Assembly: GCF_932526225.1 (NCBI RefSeq) | Contig: NC_064040.1 | Location: forward strand, 11,446,856 to 11,510,855 | From: Nematostella vectensis | Lineage: Eukaryota > Cnidaria > Anthozoa > Actiniaria > Edwardsiidae | Direction: 5' to 3' | DNA length: 64,000 bases | Part shown: positions 55,076 through 64,000 of the stretch, in pieces | How the letters are laid out: each line of letters begins with the position of its first letter | Numbering within the stretch: the first letter of the stretch is position 1 | Notes under the pieces: model-generated | Database searches by the model: none | Told to the model about the DNA's origin: nothing | The model's input: only the letters and a program-made list of their open reading frames with translations | Program-made: the position numbers and the translations under genes

Positions 55076-56931
55076 TCAGTTATCACACCCGTAGAGCTCC
55101 ACTCTCATCGAGATATAATCGTTCCACGCCTTGACGACAAATCGGACATTGCTCGGACAGGCTCTGGAAGATAGTTGAACACCGCAGTAGTTCGATCCGT
55201 GTTTCCCTGGAACTCCTAAAAATAAAGATAAAAACACGGGGGCTTTGGTTTAATTCGAAATTGTAAAGTGAATGTAGAATATCATATTTAGACTTTGCAG
55301 ATTGTGCTCACCTTAATAGCACCTCTTTCGGAGCAGAATGACCACGTTTCTTTATCCAGACTGTACCGTATCTCATAGCGTGTTACCCACTGTGTATAGT
55401 CATTTGGTCTCCCTTGAGTCGCAACTTTGGTGATGGTCTTCTCTGAGGCAAGGTCAACTTGTAACCACTGATCATTATAATTTATATTGTATGTTGACCA
55501 AGAGCCAGTACCGTCTTTATTATTGAGGCGAGCTTGCCATGGCTCGTGGTCACGCCCATATGTGGAGAAGGCGGTGATTTGTGAGTTAAGGATGTGTCCA
55601 CTCTCCATCCCTAAAGCGACGGCACAACCTGTTCACAATTTAATCAAATAATAAGGACATGGCCTTTTCTGGAAAACTGTAAAAGGGTTTATCAAATTGA
55701 AATTCGCTGCAGCAGAAGAGTTCTCTATTAAAGAGAACATACCCAAACTACTGCTTTCCTCATTTATTTCCCATTGTATTTCTGCATGTTGCGGGCGTTT
55801 TGATCCGTATATCATTTACTAATGAAAAGGCAAAGTTTAATTTGAATTATTCACCTCTCTCACAGTGTTTTCCAATAAACTCTGGGGGACAAGTGCATCG
55901 GAAAGCGTCTTAATTTGTCTTTTGGCAGGTTCCACCATTTAAACAGGGCTTGTGATTACAATTCTAAGAAATTAAAATAAAGAAATCAAGATTTTGAATC
56001 TTGGTTAGATTTTGTGGAAATATAAAAAAAATATTTGATCCAAACAACCCCCTTGTCATCTTTATTACTTCAACCCCACCCTTCCCCAAAAAAACCTAAA
56101 CGAATAAGTTATATTATTTTTTCCCTACAAATAATGATGATTTGCTACGTTCATGAGTAGAAGAAGGGTGTCCTTAATTAAAAAAACGCTTGTGGATTGT
56201 TTCATCGGATCAGTTCACCGTCCTGGGCCATCGTGAACGATTCAAAAAATCCTTCACGATTTCGAAATCGTTCACGATTTTAAAAATCCTTCACGATTTT
56301 GGAAATCCTTCACGATTTCGAAATCGTTCACGATTTTGGAAATCCTTCGCGATTTCGAAATCGTTCACGATTTTACGATTTTAAAAATCCTTCACTATTT
56401 TGGAAATCCTTCACGATTTTTAAAATCCTTCCCGATGGCCCAGGACGGTGAACTGATCCGTTTCATCTATAAGACGTAATGCTGGACAAGATCAGTTCTC
56501 AAGACCAAGCTAGGCGCGTGATCACTGTTCTTCAAGATTTCAAAAATCTTATAAGAAACAAGATACTAATTATAACTGAAAATGCCAAAGGAAACAAAAA
56601 AAAAACTGACCTCTTTCGTGTAAACATCGAAATCCAACTCCTTAACAAGCCTGTTAAGGCTCGCCTGTGCAACCCCATTCAGCAACTCACAAATGTGCAG
56701 CCCATCTCCATGACTTTTTTTATTATAGTTGACAGTTTGGCAGGTTTCACCGAAACGGACACACTCGAAAACACAAGCAAAATTATCTGTGACTTGAACC
56801 GTCTTTAGGATCCCCTGCCCTCCAACATAAAGCTTGTGAGACTCTGTTGGGTAAAAGAACCTAGAATGAGATGTGTCATCGCCAAAGAGCAAGAGAACGG
56901 TATAAGTAATAACAGGAGACGTAGCTCTCAT
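55076..56931 (-). pseudogene. Gene B: disabled copy of the PAN-EGF-F5/8C gene
   Basis: Exons by homology to gene A: 56611-56931 (signal and PAN, start at 56931), 55855-55963 (EGF), 55312-55628 and 55076-55215 (F5/8C). Splice sites are kept. Two lesions break it. In the EGF exon the codon after QKTN is TAA (gene A has GAT GAA). The last exon lacks 4 bases near 55149 relative to gene A and gene C, shifting the frame before the closing cysteine. The signal region is also 11 residues shorter than in A. The PAN part could still be made as a short secreted product, but the full protein cannot. The intron holds the MITE 56206-56460. Confidence 0.9.
56206..56460. mobile_element. 255-bp MITE with 28-bp perfect ends and TTTCAT target duplication
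   Basis: The left end CGGATCAGTTCACCGTCCTG and the right end (its complement) match for 28 bp without mismatch. TTTCAT flanks both sides (56200-56205, 56461-56466). The matching place in the tandem duplicate (about 60720) has a single TTTCAT and no element, i.e. an empty site. The interior is a run of 15-20-bp units (TTCACGATTT, CGAAATCG, TGGAAATCC). Confidence 0.95.
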
Positions 56932-57066
56932 CGGGGTAGAGGAAGAAGACTAAAAATGCTTTTCCTTTTGGCGGTTTTAACAGTTGAACTATATTTTTAC
57001 ATAACAATAAGTCTTTGCTTGAAAGTTTTGTTAGGAACAGTTTTGGTTAAACAAGAGATCTCATAG

Positions 57067-57625
57067 TGTTCAGTAATAGGACATTATATTTTTTACACTT
57101 ACAAATTGATAATCAAGGCAGGACAGGTGTAACCGCATGCTATTTAAAACTAACAAGAGAAAAAACAAGATATTTCGGTTTGAGAATTTAGAAATTCTTA
57201 AAAAATCGAACTTAATCATTAATCATATTTCTTTAATATTTTGTGAATTTGAAATAGAAAAAAATATGTTTAAAATGATCAAGGAAAAGTAATCCACTTA
57301 ATCCATAATGCAATATTATGCCTGATAGAATGACACTAGATAACTTCAGTTTCTTTAGATTTTTATATATCAAATCAGCACTCTGCACAGAATACTCGTG
57401 AAAAATAAAGAACCCACAGTTATGACATATGTCCTTAGATATCCGTACTATCTGAGTTATAGGAGAAATCAGTTTAGCAAAGTGGTGTTATCGTTGATTC
57501 ATTTCTTGCAAGTAGCGTCGTTTCCTCCACATATTTTGCCGCCATTTTCGATAAAAAAAGACTCGGAAGAATTTCCCGCTCGCTCCACTTCTTCGCGTCC
57601 GGATTTGTTTTATATATATATATAT
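57067..57625. other. Upstream flank of gene B
   Basis: AT-rich, with a short (TA)n run at about 57613-57626. No gene was recognised; by position it should hold the former promoter. The matching upstream flank of gene A is 61320-62030. Confidence 0.5.
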
Positions 57626-59595
57626 AAGTATTTTTTATATAAAGCCATATAATTAATCGTAAGGCATTCTACGAAAATAAAGTGTCGAAAGTGTTATGTA
57701 ATAATAACAAGTATTTGTTCAGGAATATATTTGGTTAGTCAATTATTGAAAAACCAAAAAGTGTAAACACCTGATGCAATTCAAACTAAGCTTAGGGAAG
57801 TTTCAGAAAATTTCTTTTTTTGCTGAAAATGTGTTTCCAAACAGCTATAAAGGTCATGAAACAAATAATTATCATCACATCTAACTTACAGTGGTCGCCA
57901 TTCAGAATTTTACACACATGAATCAGCAGTGCCTTGAAAAATACATATAGCTTGTTAGGGACGGTCAAAAATAATCTGGTGAGCTTACAGAAATGTATTC
58001 ACAATTTATATAAAAATAAAACAAGCAAGCAAGACGAGCACATATTCAGGAGAAAAATATAATTAATGAGATAAGTCTTTAACTTGTAGTAAAATAACTG
58101 TACTGAATGAACGGATATCAGGCGACAACAAATCGTATAAAATCTAGGTCCCTTGCGCAAACTTATGGAAATTATTTGTTCTAAAGTTAGAAACATGGAA
58201 CAGCTGGAGCTTTGCTATTGTATTTTTGCGAATTTCAATATTAAGTGATTGTGAAAGTTACCCATCTTGAATCTTTGAAATATCATATTGCCTGTTTCGA
58301 GTGGGATTAGATTACTGAATGCCAATATCTTCAGATCTTTATAAGCCAACTCAGTACTCCTAACAGAGTACTTATGAATAAAAAGGGTTCAAATTGAAGC
58401 AGATGTCGTGTCCTTCTAAGTCCGTACCGGGTCGTAGCAGGGGGTTGGGTACTAAGGGCACGTGACTCCAATTTTTTTTTATTAGGAGATGATCTTTATG
58501 GGCGTGTCTCTGCCTCCAAATGTTTTTTGTGTCTCTTAATCTTCCTGTATCGTGCCCCCCCTTCCCTCCAATAGTATTTGTGTTTAGAGGACAGTTGAGT
58601 GAAGTTGTGTTGAATCATTTCGTTTGATTTCTTAAAACAACGAAAATAGGGGTAGTCGTATGAGTAAGGTTAGAATAACACAGAGATTGGTGTCCAGGAT
58701 TGAAAAACAAGTCATGGGAAAAGAAAGCGTAGGATATATTTTGTATACATGCCCCTAGTACCCAACCCCCTGCTACGGCCCTACGGACTTAGAAGGACAT
58801 TAAACAAAGGATAGTAGTATTGATTGTCTTGTCCATGATTGAAAAACGAGTCAAGGAAAATATTTACGTAGGAATCTTGAAAGTGCTCAGCATATTAAAC
58901 TTTGGCATCTGCGGTACATAACAACTGATGTGCTCACTTTATCACCTTGTTTGATATACAGTTTTATTAAACCCACATACTGTAAGTCTACATGAATTAA
59001 TGTGGACCACCGGCAAAAAGAAAAAAAACTTTTTTAACGGTAAAACGACAAAATCAATAATCAATAAATGTTTATATATAGAACAATAGTTTACTCGAGT
59101 TTACATCTAGAAACCTTGTGTTTGGATGCCTTGCTTTGCATGTATGAAAAAAATTGCGGTCTCCATATTAGTTTAATTCTTTAGCAAAGCAAGCTCTTGT
59201 ATTTACAAACTTTTATTCGAATTTGAGCTTGTCCAATCAATAAAAAGTGATCTATATGGAGTGCTTGCCAAAAGTTCAAAGTGCATTCGCCCTATATCTA
59301 ACCTAAACTTTACAAAATTAACTGGTTAAAATTATTTTCAAATTGAACTCGAATAAATTTTATGCTTTTAATAACTTAGTTTCTGTTATCAGTTATCTAT
59401 AACTTTCTGGCAAAGATAAAAAGAAATTATGTACAGGGAATATAATCCTTAAAACATGTTAAACGGAATTGGATAAGGTATTTATAATTATTAAATTATT
59501 TGGTATGAGTGAGGTGTCTCAAAAGTTCTTAATGATGGAAAGTTTAAATGGTGAAGACATAAACACTATGTCACTGATCGATGCTGGTCTTTCGG

Positions 59596-61212
59596 TCAGT
59601 TATCACACCCATAGAGCTCCACTCTCATCGAGATATAATCGTTCCACGCCTTAATGACAAATCGGACATATCTTGCTCGGACAGGCTCTGGAAGATAGTT
59701 GAACACCGCAGTAGTTCGATCCGTGTTTCCCTGGAACTCCTAAAAATAAAGATAAAAACACGGGGGCTTTGGTTTAATTCGAAATTGTAAAGTGAATGTA
59801 GAATATCATATTTAGACTTTGCAGATTGTGCTCACCTTAATAGCACCTCTTTCGGAGCAGAATGACCACGTTTCTTTATCCAGACTGTACTTTATCTCAT
59901 AGCGTGTTACCCACTGTGTATAGCCATTTGGTCTCCCTTGAGTCGCAACTTTGGTGATGGTCTTCTCTGAGGCAAGGTCAACTTGTAACCACTGATCATT
60001 ATAATTTATATTGTATGTTGACCAAGAGCCAGTACCGTTTTTATTGTTGAGGCGCGCTTGCCATGGCTCGTGGTCACGCCCATATGTGGAGGAGGCGGTG
60101 ATTTGTGAGTTAAGGATGTGTCCACTCTCCATCCCTAAAGCGACGGCACAACCTGTTCACAATTTAATAAAAGAATAAGGACATGGCCTTTTCTGGAAAA
60201 CTGGACAACGGTTTATCACATTGAAATTGGCTGCAGCAGAAGAGTTCTCTATTAAAGAGAACATACCGCAAACTACTGCTTTCCTCATTTATTTCCCATT
60301 GTATTTCTGCATGTTGCGGACGTTTTGATCCGTATAACATTTACTAATAAATAGGCTAAGTTTAATTTGATTTATTCACCTCTCTCACAGTGTTTTCCAA
60401 TAAACTCTGGGGGACAAGTGCAGCGAAAAGCGTCTTCATCTGTCTTTTGGCAGGTTCCACCATTTAAACAGAGATTACAATTCTAAGAAATTAAAATGAC
60501 GAAATCAATATTTTGAATCTTGGTTAGATTTTGTGAAAATAGAAAAAAAAATATTTAATCCAAGCAACTCCCTTGTCATCTTTATTACTTCAACGCCACC
60601 CTACCCCCAAAAAACCTGAATGAATAAGTTATTGTATTTTTCCCTACAAATAATGATGATTTGCTACGTTCATGAGTAGAAGAAGAAGGGTGTCCTTGAT
60701 AAAAAATGCTGGGGGATTGTTTCATCTATAAGACGAAATTCTGGACAAGAACAGTTCTCAAGACCAAGCTAGGCGCGTGATCACTGTACTTCAAAAGTTC
60801 AAAAATCTTATAAGAAACTAAGTATAACTGAAAATGCTAAAGGAAACGACAAAAAACTGACCTCTTTCGTGTAAACATCGAAATCCAAGTCCATCACAAG
60901 CCTGTTAAGGCTCGCCTGTGCAACCCCATTCAGCAACTCACAAATGTGCAGCCCATCTCCATGACTCTTTTTATTATAGTTGACGGTTTGGCAGGTTTCA
61001 CCGAAACGGACACACTCGAAAACACAAGCAAAATTATCTGTGACTTGAACCGTCTTTAGGATCCCCTGCCCTCCAACATAGAGCTTGTGAGACTCTGTTG
61101 GGTAAAAGAACGTTGAATGAGATGTGTCATCGCCTGATGTAAGCTGCAGGATGTCCGATGGCACAAAGAGCAAGAGAACGGTATAAGTAATAACAGGAGA
61201 CGTAGCTCTCAT
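59596..61212 (-). CDS. Gene A: secreted PAN/apple-EGF-F5/8C protein (304 residues, 4 exons)
   Basis: Exons 60862-61212, 60380-60482, 59836-60152 and 59596-59739 join in phases 0, 1, 0 to 915 nt ending TGA. The start MRATSPVITYTVLLLFVPSD is a signal peptide. The PAN/apple module has FACVFEC, GETCQTV, LHICEL. The EGF exon reads [13 protein letters not shown] ... FRCTCPPEFIGKHCERG; compared with B and C it lost 6 bases, so the first two cysteines are 2 residues apart instead of 4. The F5/8C part has [31 protein letters not shown] and the closing ELYGCDN. Expected role: extracellular adhesion or sugar binding. Whether the EGF fold tolerates the shortened loop is unknown. Confidence 0.92.
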
Positions 61213-61439
61213 CGTGGTAGAGGAGGAAGACTAAAAATGCTTTTCCTTTTGGCGGTTTTAACAGTTGAACTATATTTTTACATAACAATAAGTCTCTGCT
61301 TGAAAGTTTTGTTAGGAACAGCTTTGGTTAAACAAGAGATTTCATAGTGTTCAGTAATAGGAAATTATATTTTTTACACTTACAAATTGATAATTAAAGC
61401 AGGACAGGTGTAACAGCGTGCTATTCAAAACTAACAAGA

Positions 61440-61890
61440 GAAAAAAAAACAAGATATTTCCGTTTGAGAATTTAGAAATTCTTAAAAAATCGAACTTAAT
61501 CATTAATAATTTTTCTTCAATATTTTGTTAATTCGAAATAGAAAAAATATGTTTTAAAATGATCAATGAAAAGTAATCCACTTAATCCATAATGCAATAT
61601 AATGCCTGACAGAATCACACTAGATAACTTGAGTTTATTTAGATTTTTATATCTCAAAAACAAGATATTTCCGTTTGAGAATTTAGAAATTCTTAAAAAA
61701 TCGAATTGAATCATTAATCATTTTTCTTCAATATTTTATTAATTTGAAATAGAAAAAAATATGTTTAAAAATAATCAATGAAAAGTAATCCACTTAATCC
61801 ATAATGCAATATAATGCCTGATAGAATGACACTAGATAACTTCAGTTTCTTTAGATTTTTATCTATCAAATCAGCACTCTGCACAGAATA
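61440..61890. repeat. ~210-bp tandem duplication upstream of gene A
   Basis: The text CAAGATATTTCCGTTTGAGA onward to ...CCATAATGCAATATAATGCC...TTTTTATCTC occurs twice, at about 61452-61655 and 61662-61868. The gene B flank (57168-57370) has it once, so it duplicated after the tandem duplication. Confidence 0.85.
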
Positions 61891-62159
61891 CTCGTGAATA
61901 ATAAAGAACACACAGTTATGGCATATGTCCTTAGATATCCGTACTATCTGAGCTATAGGAGAAGTCAGTTTAGCAAAGTGGTGTTATCGTTGATTCATTT
62001 CTTGCAAGTAGCGTCGTTTCGTCAACATGTAGCTTTTACAAAACTCTAGCCTTATTGTATAAGTTTTCCATATAAAAAATTATATGTGACGTAACAGTGT
62101 TCTGATACTTGATGGTTTGAGGCCAAATAAATGTGTCGGGGTTGGTAGGAGGGATTTGT

Positions 62160-62275
62160 AATTAATTTCTTTCTGTGCTCACGGAATTTCTTTCCGTGAC
62201 CACGAAATTTTTTACGTGCTCACGGAATTTATTTCCGTGCTCACGGAGTCCTTCCGTGAACACTGCGTGCGCACG
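62160..62275. repeat. Cluster of TTCCGTGCTCACGGAA palindromes
   Basis: TTTCCGTGACCACGAAA, TTACGTGCTCACGGAATTTA, TTTCCGTGCTCACGGAGT and CTTCCGTGAACAC follow each other. Each is a near-palindrome around GTGNNCAC. It may be a small repeat element or a protein-binding cluster; no gene association is clear. Confidence 0.75.
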
Positions 62276-62279
62276 AAAT

Positions 62280-62700
62280 CTCAACCGAGTGAGAAAAGAA
62301 ATCTTCTATTGAATGGCCTCATACTTTCCAATGTTGAATATCTTTGCTACCCAACCATATTTAGCAAGTGTTTTCAGGCTTATTCTGGGTTCCTTGGAGC
62401 TGGGAAAGTTTTGTTTGGCTTTGGGGCAAAGAGACTTAAAAAAACTGTTATGATTATGGGGCCGCCTCTCTGTCATGTTTTCTTTATTCGTAGTTCTGAC
62501 TTGTGTGTCTTAAGAAATGTTTCTGAGTTTAAGCTTTTAATTACGAATTGGTCAGAAATCAAAGTTTATTTATGGCCTCAAAGTAGTTAATCCAATAAAT
62601 TCATTCATCCTATGCGACACAGTAGTCAAAGATGGAGAATATTGGCTATGTAAATGACATAGACGAAAATAAATATCGTCCCCGATCGAACCAAACACTG
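62280..62700. other. Unassigned DNA
   Basis: A plus-strand open frame (to 62590) includes RKRNLLLNGLILSNVEYLCYP-like text after CACGAAATC; I recognise no family and see no splice context. It is left uncalled. Confidence 0.4.
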
Positions 62701-62702
62701 TG

Positions 62703-63145
62703 CTAACAGGACTCAAAAAGTTGAAGCGCGCTCAAGATAGCGCCTCTATAACTACGGTAAAGTTTATATTGTCCCTCTGAGTTCATGTGAACTCCATCAG
62801 GCAGCAAAATATCTTGGCCGTGGAGACCTCGTGGAGACCTCGGTGTTTCCACACCATGACATTTTCCAGGTCCCCCAAAACCACCTCAAGATACCGGTTG
62901 AGGACCCTGATTTCGTTTGTTGTTATACACACCGTCCTTCCGTGGGATTACTGTGCACACGCACACGACCTTGACCGCAAAACTCCGCATGATGTCGTGG
63001 ACCAGTTCCAGAACCGACGATCTCCGGCTTGTTTTTTTTTTTTTTGAAGATCATTCGTCCCGAGTTCTAAGATCATAAATGTCGGGATCATAGCGAGATA
63101 TTGTCGCCCAGTCGCGTTCTTTGTGTGATTTGACCGTACTGTCAC
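62703..63145 (-). pseudogene. Decayed SGNH-hydrolase-like ORF fragment
   Basis: Reading right to left across frames: MILELGTNDL (63090-63050, the GxND block), a poly-A run of about 14 bases, VLELVHDIMRSFAVKVVCVC (about 63010-62950), NRYLEVVLGDLENVMVWKH and LLPDGVHMNSEGQYKLYRS (the D-x-x-H catalytic block), ending ILSALQLFESC-stop at 62703. The poly-A tract and several frame changes break it. Such SGNH-like domains appear in cnidarian genomes in many copies, often near mobile DNA; that association is from general knowledge. Confidence 0.72.
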
Positions 63146-64000
63146 CTACACCAAACAGCCTTACTGAACAGCCATGAAGCCGAAAATCCTTGCTCGCTCG
63201 TGAATCAAAGTTTGCGGCAAGGTCGTCGCGAAGCCATCATACAAAAGAATGCCAGGGAACTATACTTTTGATTTAAATATGTTTGCTAAGACTGCAAGAA
63301 ATTTAGAAAGAAAAACAACAATTGGAATCCATAGGGCGAAATCATTCAGAAAACCGACTGCTTCGGAATCAACGAAGAAATTCAATAGGAAAGCTGTCAA
63401 ATAACGACAGAATAAAAAATATAATCAGAGTAGCCAACTGGCAAAGGCAGCAAAAGAAAAGACCGAAAATGGCCATAAAACAACGGGAAATTTGTAATAA
63501 AATACACAATTGAAAGAGCTGCAAGCCGTGAAGTGAGAACGGCGCACAAATTACCTCTAATTGCCTCAACGGTTGAAGAATTCCAATCGAGGAACATGAA
63601 AGAATCAATGTTAGCCATTAGAAAGATGTGTCAGCATAAATATGAGTTTAAAAATAGAAACATATAGGTGAATAAATAAGAAAGGTAAAGAACTGACTTG
63701 AAGTTGGTTTGATGAAAAGGCGCCAACTGACTCTTGCGAAAGCCAAGAGGGGGTCTAGGGATTGCCCAATGTGCACCCTATCTCGTGATGACGTCACCGG
63801 AAGTGAAATATACTCTACATTTCGGCCATAAAATTTATTTTGATGTTCAAAATTCCATATTTTGACAATGGAATCATTTCTGTTACATTGCTTTGATGCG
63901 CTTTTGAAGGTCGTCTACGCCTTGGATGAATACTTGTGTATCCGACTCTGGTTATGTTTAGTATGCATTTCTGACGTTTTGGGGCTGGGCCTATATTTTC
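63146..64000. other. Right-edge DNA with no gene recognised
   Basis: Short basic open frames (e.g. 63322-63513, rich in N, R and K) lack domain signatures. The end (63755-63840) contains GATGACGTCACCGGAAGTG, a motif (CRE-like TGACGTCA plus ETS-like CCGGAAGTG) often found at housekeeping promoters. Similar text, CATGAGTTACATGGCGC near 21000, occurs in repeat DNA, so this may also be a repeat. Confidence 0.4.

Larger units (their letters stand above)
53110..57600. repeat. Tandem segmental duplication, left unit (contains pseudogene B)
   Basis: Aligns in direct orientation to about 57630-62030 at high identity, including introns, MITEs and flanks. Unit-specific changes are the MITE 56206-56460 and the lesions in B here, and a ~210-bp internal duplication plus small gains in the other unit. 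Confidence 0.94.
57630..62030. repeat. Tandem segmental duplication, right unit (contains gene A)
   Basis: Direct repeat of 53110-57600, about 4.5 kb away start to start. Identity is high across coding and non-coding DNA, so the event is recent or the units are being homogenised. Confidence 0.94.

Noticed and set aside
56479-56808. Plus-strand 109-codon ORF
   Set aside because: Antisense shadow of the PAN exon of gene B.

Overview
The window looks like animal nuclear DNA. It has AT-rich spliced genes with GT-AG introns, many nested DNA transposons and LTR retrotransposons, and extracellular domain mixes (Eph receptor; PAN-EGF-F5/8C). The transposon protein families and the style of the repeats suggest a cnidarian, probably an anthozoan (sea anemone or coral). 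That placement is inference; no species marker was read.

All recognisable host genes lie on the minus strand. In transcription order (right to left) they are: (A) an intact four-exon gene for a secreted PAN/apple-EGF-F5/8C protein, 61212-59596; (B) a tandem copy of A, 56931-55076, broken by a nonsense codon and a 4-base deletion; (C) a diverged intact member of the same family, 47220-28466, whose introns are swollen by a BEL/Pao element, a Gypsy element and a long foldback element; (Eph2) a complete Eph receptor tyrosine kinase, 5'UTR exon near 25.9 kb to stop at 7514, in which 18 coding exons join into one 971-residue frame (signal peptide, ephrin-binding domain, Cys-rich GCC2/GCC3 module, two FN3 domains, TM, juxtamembrane tyrosines, kinase, SAM); (D) the two last exons of a gene-C-like copy, 6563-5621; and (Eph1) the first coding exons of a second Eph receptor, 1572-165, which runs off the left edge.

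Two segmental duplications explain the layout. About 6.6 kb at 1-6595 is a near copy of 22430-29430 (Eph 5' part plus the end of the C gene), ending at a ~45-bp minisatellite (6600-7505) next to the last Eph2 exon. About 4.4 kb at 53110-57600 is a near copy of 57630-62030 (genes B and A).

The Eph2 intron between the Cys-rich and FN3 exons holds a 7.7-kb decayed DNA transposon with ~0.5-kb inverted ends and C2H2/transposase-like ORF remnants, itself containing nested elements. Other mobile DNA includes Gypsy fragments, MITEs with visible inverted ends, a 5'-truncated non-LTR element and a decayed SGNH-hydrolase-like ORF near the right edge.

Functionally, the Eph genes would encode membrane receptors for ephrin contact signalling, and the PAN-EGF-F5/8C genes secreted adhesive or lectin-like proteins. 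Nothing in the sequence directly links the two sets beyond location and joint duplication. No bacterial genes, CRISPR arrays, rRNA or tRNA genes were recognised.
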